Shown: positions 9,581 to 20,695, numbered from the stretch's first letter. The stretch: DNA of 64,000 nucleotides from Amia ocellicauda (GCF_036373705.1 NW_027102664.1:1-64000); one strand, 5' to 3'. Notes: generated by a model not told the origin, from the letters alone. Made by a program: numbers and translations.

Positions 9581-9876
9581 CGTCGTGGTCGCCGTCATTA
9601 TCATTGTTAAAGTAAAGCAGTAGTTAGATTTGTTGCTACCGTAAGGTGTAGAAGGCACAATAGCTCTGATAGTCTGGTGGTGAAGGAAGACCACCAGCCG
9701 TTTGAACAAGCCATTCAGCATCACCTTGTTGGGCTAAGTGCACGCACTGTCTGATCGCAGGGCGTCCTGCCTTTGAAAGAGTTTCCGAAGTATCCCGAAA
9801 TCGGTGCACTCAGAGCGTCCGTCCGTCGACAGGTTGAAATTGTAAACGCTGGTGTAGCCACTTTTAATAAAAATCT

Positions 9877-9938
9877 GATGATGATGTTATTGTTCTTGTT
9901 GTTGTTGTTGTTCTTGTTTTTCTTTTTGTCGTCGAGGT
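9877..9938 (+). repeat. GAT/GTT microsatellite
   Basis: GAT, GTT and CTT triplets in a further AAC-type spacer that lacks its tRNA. Confidence 0.85.
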
Positions 9939-10268
9939 CGCCGTCATTATTATTGTTAAAGTAAAGCTACCGTAAGGTGTAGAAGGCACAATAGCTCTGT
10001 GATTGTCTGATGGTGGCACAAGACGAGCAGCAGCTGTTTGAACAAGCCAGTGAGCATCACCTTGTTGGGGTAAGTGTAAGTCTTGTCATAGCTCAGGGCG
10101 TTCTTCCTTTGAAAGAGTTTCCAAAGTGTCCTGATGTGTCCTTGAGCAATGCAAAATAGGTCAGTGAAAATAGAAGCCTTTATCTCACAGGCTGGCCCAC
10201 GGGAAACGCCTGTGCGCGTTTTACCAGCCGGCTTCGATGGGAGCCATTCGAAACACCACGACAGGTCG

Positions 10269-10341
10269 GTTTCCGTAGTGTAGTGGCTATCACGTTCGCC
10301 TCACACGCGAAAGGTCCCTGGTTCGAAACCGGGCGGAAACA
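10269..10341 (+). tRNA. tRNA-Val (anticodon CAC)
   Basis: All stems pair, with one G-U in the T stem (CCTGG/CCGGG). It ends 217 bp before the CTTATG at which copy 1 is inserted. Confidence 0.9.
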
Positions 10342-10558
10342 ACCCGCGGTGCACGCGTGCTAGTGCTTTGTTATCTGTCCCTGTAACGCGGCCGGCCATC
10401 GTTTTCTCTTCCTCGGAGTGTCAAGAAATCCTGACCTTGAGAACAAACGATCACAGAAGGGTAGCTTTGCGAGGCGCTGGAACTGACACTTTTAAAATCG
10501 ATACATGTTGTTGCTGTTACAATACGACCGTAGCAGGATCGGCGACATTGCTGTTACT

Positions 10559-10749
10559 CTTATGAGTAGATAGTAGGGTTTTATGGGCGCGGCCTATTTT
10601 CTTATGACGTATGCCCTAAGCTTATTAATATTCCTACGTCATAATTGGGGGGCGTGATTTTAGGTAGAGTTATTTCCTTAATTATTCCTACGTCATATCC
10701 GTCAGAAAGTGTACACCCATAAAACCCTGAACAACAAGGCCGCCCATAA
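10559..10749 (+). repeat. Target duplication and left TIR of copy 1
   Basis: CTTATG (10559-10564) precedes the 185-bp left TIR (10565-10749), which starts AGTAGATAGTAGGG. The TIR carries three CRE/ATF-type TGACGTA/TACGTCA sites and a GGGGGGCGTG box. Confidence 0.92.
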
Positions 10750-11791
10750 CCTGTTGTTCTTGTTGTTCTTGTTGGTCAACTGTAGAGTGTGAATGGGTCG
10801 GCTCTTCCTGTAGTGTTTGGGGGTCTTTTTTAAATATACATGTAATGGTTTAGTAAATCTAAACCGTTATAAGATCAACAAGTTCTGTTGTCTGTAATGG
10901 TCCCAGGTCTTAACAATGCCAGTTTTGAATAGTGCGTTTATCATATTCACACTGTCTCTGTCTGTCTCTCTCTCTCTCTCGCCCAATCATTTTATAAGAT
11001 CAACAAGTTCTATTGTCTGTTATGATCCCAGGTCCTAACAATGCCTGTTTTGCATAGGGTACTTATGTTATCCACACTGTATCTGGCTCTGTCTCTCCCC
11101 TCAAATTTAATTAAAAATAAAATTAAAAAAGAGGGTGTGTGTGTGGGTGTTTGTGTGTATAGGTTAATTGTTTTTGTAAAAAAAAAAAAAAAAAGCTGTG
11201 GTTATATTTTATCTCTCACATAATGTGTTCAGTCGTTTTACTTAAATACATTCTAGGGTCTTAAAGCTCATAAGAGTTAGACTTAAGATAAGGATATGCT
11301 TTTAAGGTATTTTAGCAGTCTCAATCCCTGATGATAAGGAATCGTTTAAAAAATAAAAACAACTGATCACTCAATGCTAAATAGATCACAACACTCAAGG
11401 CTAAATCACTCACACCATGGGTGGCGGGGGTGGGCTCAGACAACAGTACGTATGGCATGTGGTATCAAAACATTCAGAATACTTTTAACCTATATAATTT
11501 ATAAGCTTTGTAAAATAAATCCAAATATCTCTTTTGCGGGGATAAACGCTGTTCTGAGTAGTTTGTGACTTGTTTAATACCAAACAAAGCATCGCTATAA
11601 AAAAAAAAAAAAAAAACACTGTAAAAGCGCTAGTTATTTTAGATCTTTATAGTTATTTTCTTGGCTCAGGTTGTTTTTTAGCGCTTATAAAGGCCTGAAA
11701 TATTCTTAGTGGTTTGTTGACTATAGGTCTTGATGCACAAAGGCCAGACCAGAACAATGCCTTACACGCAGATCCGGCATGTGGCCATCAG
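10750..11791 (+). other. Noncoding left-arm leader of copy 1
   Basis: AT-rich DNA of about 1 kb with CT-rich tracts, A-runs (near 11178 and 11600) and a direct duplication. I see no convincing gene. Copies 2 and 3 carry about 147 bp more at the position equal to about 11737, so copy 1 has a deletion there. Confidence 0.6.
10867..11094 (+). repeat. Imperfect direct repeat, period about 125 bp
   Basis: Two copies begin TTATAAGATCAACAAGTTCT (10867 and 10992). Each runs through a CCCAGGTC(C/T)TAACAATGCC segment into a CTCTGTCT tract. The repeat is kept in copies 2 and 3. Confidence 0.75.
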
Positions 11792-11797
11792 TATAAG
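11792..11797 (+). promoter_or_regulatory. TATA box of the spliced left-arm gene
   Basis: TATAAG lies about 70 nt before the first ATG. An imperfect inverted repeat (CAGACCAGAACA / GGTCTGGTCTTC) flanks it. Confidence 0.55.
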
Positions 11798-11864
11798 TAT
11801 GAAGGTCTGGTCTTCAGCTCGACAGACTCTTACTGACCTTTCGATTTAAGACTAAAGATCAACA

Positions 11865-13906
11865 ATGTCCGGAAACAACATCAGCGACTTCGATTTAAAT
11901 GAGTTTTTAGGCAAGTCTTCAGATTATTTTCATTGACTCAGAGCGTGTTGTGTGCATGTATTGTAAATAAGGCTATAACATCTGTTTTAAGTTCTGTAAA
12001 ATTATTTTTCAGCCAGTCAACAGGAGTTAATTCCCAACGCTGAGGAGATCATCTGGAACAACGACGGTAAGATTTTTGTGTTTGCGCTCATGGGTTCTTA
12101 TGTATGGGTGTGTGTGGTTTTGAAGCGGCTCATTAGAGTTATGAAAACGTTTTAATATATATTAATGCCGGTCTCTTTAATTACACAGAAACTATCGAAA
12201 GGCCTGTGATTAATGTCTCCGAGGATCGACCAAGAGAAGTGGTTGTCCCTAGACAGACTGTCTGCCGACCGGGTAAGAACTAAACCCCTGTTTGTTTGTA
12301 TAACGTTTCTGTAAGATGTTTGAGTCCAGTTTTGTTAATTTTAAAAAATTATCCTGTCTAACAGTATTAAGAAACGTGGTTCGAGACAACGAAAGGCCTT
12401 CCACATCGAGGGCTTGTTTCGTTTTACCTTCGAGAACCGTAACCTTTCAAGAATCTGAAAGGCCGTCAGCCCCGGTATCTGATAGCTGTGAGTATATGTC
12501 TGCAGCCTGTAAGAGGATAAAGCTTTTTATAAAGCGGTGTGGTTAAAGGTTAAACATGTCTCTTACCTTCACAGCGGTGCAAAAAGCTAAACCAGCCGAA
12601 AAAAATAAGAAACGATTATTCTGTGGAGGTAAGTAAGATCTTTCAAACTTTAATGTTTTTAAAAGGGCTTTGTTTGCCCGTTGAGGGCTAATATTTAAGC
12701 GATGGGTGACCGTTTCCTGTAGGGCGGGGGGTTCTGGGAAAGATCTTTAGAAGTCCGGACAGGTCTAGGCTTGTTTCTGGGGAATGTGTTTAGAAATGAC
12801 CGATTGCCGTACCGTCTGGTTAGGAAGTAAAGCCGTCCGAAAGGGTTTAGTAAGTTGTTTGACTTATCTCCCGCTATTATACTTCTGTTTTAAAGTGGTT
12901 GTAGGAAAAGGCTTGAAGGTGTTCATTGTATTTAATATTTAAACAGATCGTGAAAACGTTTGTGAAACAGGAAGTCCCGGGATCAGGAATCGTTTACACT
13001 TGGAAGGTTCGTTTAAAAATGAAATGTTGTTGTGTGTGTGTGTGTTTTATTAACAATATTACAGTTTTTAAAGAAACATTTAAGAAACAGTTTATTTACA
13101 GCGGCTTCTCTGTTTTACATTTATTATCAAGTCCTAATAAATATATTGTCTGTAAATAATATTGCGTTGTAGTGAATGTCTAAGGCTATTTTCAAAGGTC
13201 TAAAAAAGCTAAAGGTTTTGAATGTCCTGGACATGTTGTTTTAAGTTTGATTTCTGTCGCCGTTTAAAGATGTAAATGTAATGTATATTTTTATTCTTCC
13301 CAAGACTATTGGGATAGTCATTCTGTGGATGAGCTATTGAGAACAATTACCCCGTCTAAGTGGGATCAAACATCTTCCCCGGTGAGATCACCGAGAGGAT
13401 CCCCCACGGTGGTCTTGGAGACCCCCCAACATCTACTCAGGCCACAGCCTTCTGGGGGTAATTCAACACCCCAGATTCAGCCCGCCGCATTGTCGGGCGG
13501 AACAAATACAGGCATCCAACAACCTCATGGGTCGCCGTCAGTCAGGGCTGACACACCACCCAACGACGGCCTGGTTTCAACATCGTTCCCCCAGACCCAT
13601 TTCTTGGCTACAGAAACGCGGAACAGTTCCCCGCGCTTGGCCAGGGTGTCACCGCAAAGGCCTTCTTGGTCTCCGTCCATGAGTATACGCTCGCTCCCTG
13701 CCTCCTTCGACCGAGATTTACCGGAGCGACCATCCTTTGAAGCTGAGCCAGGCCACCAGCCCCCGGAGCTACTTCCTGAAGGTCGGCATGAGTTGCTACA
13801 TACTTTGTTACAAAATCAAAGACTTGTGTTAGTGGGGCAAAACCTGGTGATAGAGAGCCAAAACACCCTTATTAATACCCTTACTAACGAATTGTACAGT
13901 ATTTAA
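11865..13906 (+). CDS. Seven-exon gene of unknown function (340 codons)
   Basis: The exons are 11865-11910, 12013-12066, 12189-12272, 12365-12487, 12575-12628, 12947-13006 and 13305-13906. Every junction is phase 1 and the total is exactly 341 codons including the stop. Intron 1 has a GC donor (AG/GCAAGT); the other introns are GT-AG. Short exons carry ERP motifs (IERPV, NERPS, SERPS, and PERPS in the last exon). The last exon is Pro/Ser-rich and ends in a helix (LLQNQRLVLVGQNLVIESQ) that could be a coiled coil. AATAAA signals follow from 13953. I do not recognise the family. The position next to the TIR, behind a TATA box, suggests an early gene. This is the only intact copy in the window. 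Confidence 0.75.
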
Positions 13907-14089
13907 TGTTTTAATAGACACAAAACGCCTTACTATTGTGGGTTGTTGGAAAAATAAAAAATAAATTAAAAAATGTCCTGACTTGGTAAAAGAACTCACA
14001 AACTAAAGGATTATGAACAAGCTAGGGCCCCAAAAAGACCTTCCCGAGAGAACATCCCCGGCCCTGTTGTGAACTCCTCTGATGTCCCA

Positions 14090-14887
14090 ATGAACCTGGA
14101 ACTATTACAAATGATAAATGATTTAAATAACCCCCAATTACCACCGATAGAATGTGAATTAACACACTTACCGGTGAACCCCGACCTGTTACAGATGGTC
14201 AATGATCTAAATAACCACCTCCCACCGGTAGCGCTTATAGAGGCTCACCCCCTAGTTCACCCCGATTTGTTTGAAATGGTGGAGGCTTTGGAGGAGCTAC
14301 CCCGACCAAATTCTGCCCCTATTATAAATGATTTGAGACAATTAGAACACAGGATGGCGGCAGAAGCAGCCATCACTATAGAGGAGGGTCTTGACATTAA
14401 CCGGTTGGATATCTTTGAAGGACTTTTACAGGCTTTAAATGAGCCTCCTCAAAAAGGGGGTTTTGTAGATGTCAGCAGTGGGGGTGTTCGGAATGTGGAG
14501 GGTTCTGAGACTGATAAGGCTGTGGAGGACATGCTCTGTGAGAATGTAGGGGGTGAAGGCTTTGTTCAAAATGATGATGTGTCCAAGAGTACCAGTGATC
14601 CCGTGATTATAGATAGACCGGCCTATAACAATTTTGAAATGATTCAGCGTTTTAATTTTGCAGAACTTTTAAATTGTGACAATTATGCAGAAATATTTGT
14701 CAACATACACGAGGCCTTGCAGAAAATGCTTGAACAGGTTGCTGAAAGTGTCAGACCTCGAGATGTTGTACAGTTAGAAATCAGAGGGGATGATTTGTTT
14801 AGCAACCTATCTGTAATGCTGAGTGGAGATAATTTAGATGTCTGGCTAAAATCGAAGCGTTATTGCAAAGTAACGCAGCCATCTTAG
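14090..14887 (+). CDS. Repeat-containing ORF, probably the 5' part of the polymerase gene
   Basis: This is a 265-codon ORF from the first in-frame ATG. It opens with three imperfect repeats of the form PDLLQMVNDLNN...LPP, then an acidic linker. The last ~90 residues (from about FNFAELLNCDNYAEIF) resemble the N-terminal region of Maverick polymerases. The polymerase frame begins in the -1 frame across its 3' end (14836-14887). The frame is open upstream back to a TGA that follows an ATG-TCC, so the true start may have been mutated. The same structure occurs in copies 2 and 3, so the split is either ancestral decay or a frameshift or splice that I cannot prove. Confidence 0.6.
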   Translation: MNLELLQMINDLNNPQLPPIECELTHLPVNPDLLQMVNDLNNHLPPVALIEAHPLVHPDLFEMVEALEELPRPNSAPIINDLRQLEHRMAAEAAITIEEGLDINRLDIFEGLLQALNEPPQKGGFVDVSSGGVRNVEGSETDKAVEDMLCENVGGEGFVQNDDVSKSTSDPVIIDRPAYNNFEMIQRFNFAELLNCDNYAEIFVNIHEALQKMLEQVAESVRPRDVVQLEIRGDDLFSNLSVMLSGDNLDVWLKSKRYCKVTQPS

Positions 14888-14910
14888 CTGATGAAAGTCT
14901 GTCTCTGGTA

Positions 14911-17900
14911 ATGAATGTGGTTCGTAACCCTGAGGGTGGGGCGCTTAGAAGACTGTCAAAATGCTTGAAGAACGACATAATTAGGACCAAGCTCAGGCAA
15001 TTAGTGGTGAGTTCCAGTGGGGACAATAAGCTCTGTTTTGCTTACAGTTTAATAAAACTACTCACCCCCGACATGCCTGAACCCCAAGCTCTGCAAGAGG
15101 CTTTAATGCTTCATCAGAGGGCCGGCTTAAACTCTCAACAGATGGTTGCCTTTTCAGACATCACCAAGTTTGAGGAGTTGTTGTCTTTAAAAATTGTTGT
15201 GTGGTACCGTTGTGAGGTAAAGGAAGTATTTGTGAAATTTCAGATACATCCTGAAACCCATACACAGACACTGTTTCTCTTCCTAAGTGATAGTCATTAC
15301 TTTGGAATAAAGAGTTTGACGGCTTTTTTGGGTTGTTCGTATGTTTGTCATTGGTGTTATAAGGCCTTCAATGATAAGCTTAAGCACCGCTGTGACGGTT
15401 ACTGTAACGTCTGTTTCAATCCGCAATGTCGTAAGGGTTTGGCCCCTACCATCCGATGTAAAGATTGCTTAAGGATTTGTCTCTCAGCGTTCTGTTTTTC
15501 CGAGCATAAGGTACAGAGGGCCGCTGCTGAGGGGGTTAAAAAACTGAGTTATTGTCATCAAACTAAATATTGCCCGCAGTGTTGCCTCCAGTACCGTTTT
15601 CATGAGGTTAAACCACACAAATGTCTGGAGCCGAGATGCAGGATCTGTAATGCTGATTTAACCCCGGGGTCCGAACACCAGTGCTTTATTCAGCCGGTTA
15701 AAAAGGAGCCGCCGCACAACCGGTATGTCTTTTTTGATTTTGAATGCCGGCAAGAAAACGGGGTCCACGTTGCTAATTATATACACTGTATTGACATGTT
15801 GGATCGTGAGTGGTCAGCTAGCGGTGAGAGTTGTGTCAGGGATTTCTTTACGCGGTATCGCGGTCCAAAATACCTCAATTAAACATTTGTTGCCCACAAT
15901 GCTAAGGGTTATGATTCTTACATTTTGATGAAGTATCTGGTGGAAAATGGGGTGACCCCAAAAATAATAGCTCAGGGTAGCAAGATCATGTGTTTCACCG
16001 ACGAAGCTTTCAACTAACGTTACATAGACTCGTTAAATTTCCTCCCCATGAAATTGAGCGCTTTGCCTAAGGCTCTGGGTTTTGAGGCTCAGAAGAAAGG
16101 TTGGTTCTGCCATTTTTTTAATACTAAGGACACTCAAAATTATCGAGGGTCCTACCCGCCCGCCTCTTATTATGGGGTTGATACTATGATGTCTCATGAG
16201 AGGGAGGAATTCTTTAAATGGTACAATACGGTTAAGGGAGGTGTTTTTGATTTCCGAGAAGAGATGGCCGCTTATTGTAAAAATGATGTGGTGATCCTTA
16301 AAGAAGCCTGTGTGCGTTTCCGCGCCGAGGTTATCAACACATCGGGTCTCGACCCTTTGCAAAGTGTGACCATAACGTCTCTCTGCATGAAAATGTATCG
16401 GTCCAATTTCTTGCAGAAAAACACTATAGCGGTCACCACTTCTGACAACTATCGTGCTAGACAAAAGAACTTTTCGACTGTCTCCATACAGTGGCTGGAA
16501 TACCTGAGTGCCCGGGATAACATCTTCATCAGACATGCTTTAAATCAAGGGGAAGTCAAAATGGGGCCTTACTACTTAGACGGTTTTAGCGACGTGTTCG
16601 GGCGGCGTACCGCTTATGAGTTTGCAGGTTGTATTTACCATGGCTGTCCTCAGTGCTTCGACCCAAACACCTTTAACCCCGTAACACAAAAACTCTGCGG
16701 TGATATGTACTATGATTTCCAGGAACGAATTGATACTTTAAAAAACACCTATGGTTTGAACGTGCTGGTGATTTGGAAACACGAGTGGACGACCCTGAAG
16801 CAACAGGAAGCGGGGGTACAACGGTTTATGGAAACCTTGGACTTTCCTGAACGTCTAGAGCCCCGGGATGCGTTATTTGGGGGTCGAACCAACGCCCTCT
16901 GTTTACATTATGAGGTAAAGGAGGGTGAGAGAGTAGATTACTATGATTTCACCAGTCTGTACCCTTATGTCAACAAGACCAAAATGTACCCGGTGGGGCG
17001 TCCAACCATTGTTTATCGTGACTTTCTCGAAATTGGACATTACTTTGGTTTGATCAAAGTCACCATGTACCCTCCTCGCGAGCTGTTCTTACCCGTGTTG
17101 CCTTACAGGTGTTCGGGAAAATTGATGTTCCCTCTGTGTAGAACGTGTGTGGAAACTGAAAATCAAACTACCTCTTGTCTGCACAGTGATGAAGATAGAG
17201 CGCTGACGGGTGTCTGGTGTAGCATTGAGCTTGACAAGGCGGTGTAGAAAGGTTACAGAGTCGGTAAGGTGTATGAGGTTTGGCATTTTTCTGAAAAATC
17301 TGATACTCTTTTTGCTGATTACATTATGACCCATCTGAAAGGGAAACAGGAGGCATCGGGCTATCCCTCATGGTGTGTTGACTCCGCGGCCAAAGAGCGA
17401 TACGTTCAGCAATATTTTGAAAAGGAAGGGATCCGTCTAGAGCCGGGGAACATAACTGTAAACCCCGCCAAGAGACAAATGTCCAAACTGATTTTAAACA
17501 GTCTGTGGGGTAAGTTTGGGGAAAGAAATTACCGTCTAAACACAACCTTGATTAAAACCCCTGAACAGTTTATAGAATTTACGTTTTCCAAACAACATGC
17601 AGTATCACACTTTCAATTCTTAAATGACCACATGGCACAGGTCCAGTGGAGGGCCCCTAAAGATTTCCCCACCAAACAGGGGAACGTTAATGTTTTCATA
17701 GCGGTTTTTACCACGGCTTACGCCCGGCTTGAATTGTACAACTTAATGGATCAGTTGCAGGAACGCACGCTCTATCATGATACTGACTCTGTAATCTTTG
17801 TCACCAGGCCAGGGGATTGGGTCCCTCCCCTCGGGGACTACCTTGGGGAGTTAACGAGCGAACTAGATCCTCAGGACCACATAGTGGAGTTTGTTTCAGG

Positions 17901-18197
17901 GGGTCCTAAGACGCATACAGAACGGCTGCGGGTAAGACCTGTATGAAAGTTAAGGGTTTCACTCTGAACCATTGTAACAACAAGCTCATTAACATCAAGT
18001 CTCTGACGACCCTGGTAGAAAGTTTTGTAACCGAGAAAGACGCGCCTCCTCGTGAGATTATTACAGCCGGAAATCATATCTATCGCAATAAAAAGGGGTA
18101 CACGTTGGAAAATAGATCACTAAACAAACGGTTCAGGGTGGTGTACAATAAAAGAGTCTTGAAGACTGATTATACCACTCTGCCTTATGGATATTAG
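14911..18197 (+). pseudogene. Protein-primed family B DNA polymerase, broken (copy 1)
   Basis: The order along the gene is Cys-rich zinc-finger modules (15340-15700), exonuclease I motif FFDFE (Asp codon 15736-15738), exonuclease II HNAKGYDSY, exonuclease III YCKNDVV, palm motif A DFTSLYP, motif B KLILNSLWG and motif C YHDTDS. The C-terminus is LPYGY, as usual for the family. Breaks are TAA at 15880-15882 and 16015-16017, TAG at 17245-17247 and a 4-nt deletion near 17911. The last 11 nt overlap the ATPase start. Such enzymes replicate linear genomes from a terminal protein. Confidence 0.9.
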
Positions 18198-18858
18198 TGG
18201 TGGTTTTGATAACAGACTTCAACACCCTTTCTCCTGTATTATAGCCGGTCCCTCCAATTCGGGGAAGAGCTATCTTATAAAGAACATCATAGAAGATGTG
18301 GACGCAACCGTGTCCCAAGCTCTTGACAACATAGTGTGGTGTTACTCTTGCTGGCAACCTCTCTACGATGATTTGGCTTCGAAAAAAAATAATCTGTAAT
18401 TTGTGCAAGGTCTCCCCGCCTCGTTGTGTGACGATGACTTGTTCCCGCCCGGTCAAACTAATCTAGTGATCCTTGATGACCTGATGGAGCAGGCCGGTGA
18501 CAACAGTGAAGTGGAAAAAGCTTTCACAAAGTACACTCATCATAGGAATTTAAGTATTATTTATTTAGTTCAAAATCTATTTTTTCAAGGTAAAAAAAGC
18601 CGCACTATTAATTTATATGCCAATTATATAACTCTTTTTAAAAACCCCAGAGATAAACTACAGGTCACCGTCTTGGCTCGTCAAATGTACCCTAACCAGA
18701 CCAAGTTCTTTTTGGAGGCATTTGAGGATGCCACCAAAAAACCCTACGGGTACTTGATTGCGGACTTAAAAGCACAAACCCCAGAAGACTTTCGCCTCAG
18801 AACAGGTTTGTGCCCGCCCGATTGGCCGGCAGTGTATGTGCTAAAGAAAAGGAAATAA
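18187..18858 (+). pseudogene. A32-like genome-packaging ATPase with one stop (copy 1)
   Basis: This is the same gene as the intact copy at 34093-34761. An AAA codon has become TAA (18397-18399) and one extra codon is inserted just before it. Walker A (GPSNSGKS) and Walker B (LVILDDL) are both kept. Confidence 0.88.
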
Positions 18859-18864
18859 ATAAGA

Positions 18865-19200
18865 ATGTCTGTTCGGATTAAAAGAAATCTGCCACTTTTG
18901 CAAATGTTATTTGAGGGGAGCCCGCGCCATAGGAAAGCTGTGCTGGCAGGGGCCCCCTCGGATTTGATCGAGACCCTGTGTGAAATAGCTTTTAACATCT
19001 TACGCGGTAATATACCCCTAACCCCTTCTCAACAATCTAAACTCAAAAAACAAAAAGCGGTTATCAAGATCATCGCTAATAAGAAGTATTCTATTAAAAG
19101 AAAAAGAAAGAAGATTAATCAAACCGGGGGTTTTATAGGACCGCTGTTGAGCATAGCCGTGCCTTTCCTAACCAGTCTTCTAGCTTCCAGAGTGGGTTAA
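18865..19200 (+). CDS. 111-residue basic virion-type protein
   Basis: A small protein starting MSVRIKRNLPLL. It has a helical middle, a lysine/arginine cluster (KRKRKK) and a hydrophobic C-terminal segment GGFIGPLLSIAVPFLTSLL that could insert in membranes. Position after the ATPase and composition match small minor virion proteins of Polintons and adintoviruses (pX-like); the role is inferred. It is 6 nt after the ATPase stop and 2 nt before the next ATG. The gene is intact in all three left arms, unlike any other gene. Confidence 0.75.
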   Translation: MSVRIKRNLPLLQMLFEGSPRHRKAVLAGAPSDLIETLCEIAFNILRGNIPLTPSQQSKLKKQKAVIKIIANKKYSIKRKRKKINQTGGFIGPLLSIAVPFLTSLLASRVG

Positions 19201-19202
19201 TA

Positions 19203-19944
19203 ATGGAATATGCTCAGAAAATGTTTTTGATCCCTAAGGAGCAGCTTGAGAAACTGAGAAAAAATGTTGTCGGGCCAGAGCCCATTAGACAAATGGCCGA
19301 AAACAACCTGGACTCTGAAATGAAAGCTATACAGGCCAGGGCCGATTTAAATCAGTATTCCAAAGCCCAGTTGTATACCAACATGTTACAGCGCTACCTC
19401 CGTCTGGTTAGACAGGGTGAAAAAGATCAATACATTTTAACTTTAACCATGGCCTCTCAAGAAAATGGTTCTGGGGCTGATGCGGGGGGTTCGGTTGATA
19501 AAGATGTTGCGGTGACCGAACCTGTTGAGAGTTCAGAGGGAGATGTTGTAACGGATGTTTTGAGAAACATGCCGGCCAGAAGCAAAAGACATGCACAATA
19601 TATCCTGCACAAAATGGTTCAGAAACCGCGGGTAACGGCTTGGAATGAACAGGGTGAATTTGTTTTTAAGGGACAACTGATCAAAGGTTCACACGTTTGA
19701 TTTGTTGAAGAGTGTCACTAGCACTAATAAGGTACCCGATAGTCGCCGACCTGTAGGCTGGAATGCTTTCCTACAGGCGATGGCCTGTCTGAACATGCCC
19801 CAATCAACAGTTCCTAACCAGGAAACGCGATAAAAAATCCATCTGTGTAAAGAGGTGGAGCCTGATCTGACTCCGATATCTCATTACTCTGACCGTGCTG
19901 AGCGACCATCCTCAGGATCTATCCATCGTTGGGAAGCTTATTAA
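19203..19944 (+). pseudogene. 247-residue element protein, frameshifted (copy 1)
   Basis: This is a homologue of the intact gene at 35106-35849. A 2-nt deletion near 19695 (CACACGTTTG instead of CACACATGTTTG) ends the frame at 19700, and the downstream part also has a CAA to TAA change near 19832. Confidence 0.85.
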
Positions 19945-20123
19945 TCTCATGTTTTTATTTGTCTCCCCTGTAAATAATGACCCGACAAACAATTTTTTTT
20001 TTTTTTTTTTTTTTTTTCAAATGTTGTACATTTATTTATACCATAACCCCTGCTTTGTATAAGAATTGTGTTGAATAAAAACAAAACTAATGATTCAAAG
20101 GCTGTTTTCATTATTTTTTCACC
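19945..20123. terminator. Convergent 3' region with poly(A) signals for both strands
   Basis: Plus-strand AATAAA lies at 20074-20079 and minus-strand AATAAA at 20036-20031, so the two arms end facing each other. A run of about 28 T (from 19990) separates them; its length and composition differ in each copy. Confidence 0.6.
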
Positions 20124-20695
20124 TTAACACGCATGACATCTTTTAAAATCCTCACAAGAACACCCCATCTGTATACATGGCTGGCTAGGGTCGTAAGTCA
20201 TTGTGTTATAAGGGGGGTCCACAGTGTACTGACAAACTCTGCCACTTTTTTATCATTTTGGCCTAAATCCTCACTGTACAAGGCCATAATATCGGGGTAT
20301 GACCTTCCTTTAGATCTATGATATAAGAAAAACACACAGTGCTGACCACAAGTGAAGGTCTGAAGACTTTGTACTTGACGACCGCTGTAAATGGTTTCTT
20401 GACAGTTGTTGAGCAGAAAGTTATTGATCTTCCGAGGGAAAGGTCTGAAATCCGGGGGGTTTCCATAGGAATCAAAAAATTCACCACGGTGGTCCTACCT
20501 TAGATAAATAGCCAGCCAATGTTCTCCGGGCATATTTTTAGGGTGTGTGTTGATTATGTACATTGCAGGTAAATTCTTGATCTTAAATTTAGGTAGCTGA
20601 TCGCAGGCGTAGACTCCTTGAAACAGTTTCCGTGAGCCGGCCAGGGCATTCATGATGTGGTTGAGCTCTCTGGTGTTCATTTTAATAATAATCAT
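20124..20695 (-). pseudogene. Adenovirus-type protease, broken (copy 1)
   Basis: GAG has become TAG at 20495-20497, just after the histidine of the triad, and one G is missing from the run near 20212. The Asp and Cys motifs are still recognisable downstream. Confidence 0.88.

Larger units (their letters stand above)
6434..10564. repeat. tRNA-Val tandem array (AAC and CAC units)
   Basis: The array alternates two related units. One carries tRNA-Val(AAC), followed by a spacer with GGGCCGGCCC and a GAT/GTT microsatellite. The other carries tRNA-Val(CAC), followed by a spacer ending ...GACATTGCTGTTACTCTTATG. Both begin with a shared segment (TTTGAACAAGCCATT...CACCTTGTTGGG). Five tRNA copies lie in this stretch and the units are unequally deleted. 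I see no protein gene in it. Confidence 0.85.

Noticed and set aside
6434-10564. CRISPR array or viral packaging repeats
   Set aside because: The repeats are long (hundreds of bases), contain tRNA-Val genes and lack uniform short repeats with unique spacers.
11374-11568. A 64-codon ORF in the left leader
   Set aside because: It is altered in frame and length in copies 2 and 3, has no recognisable domain and sits in AT-rich noncoding sequence.
16033-16536. 167-codon minus-strand ORF opposite the polymerase, repeated in copies 2 and 3
   Set aside because: It lies across the exonuclease III region of the polymerase on the other strand, so its openness is explained by that gene's codon use.
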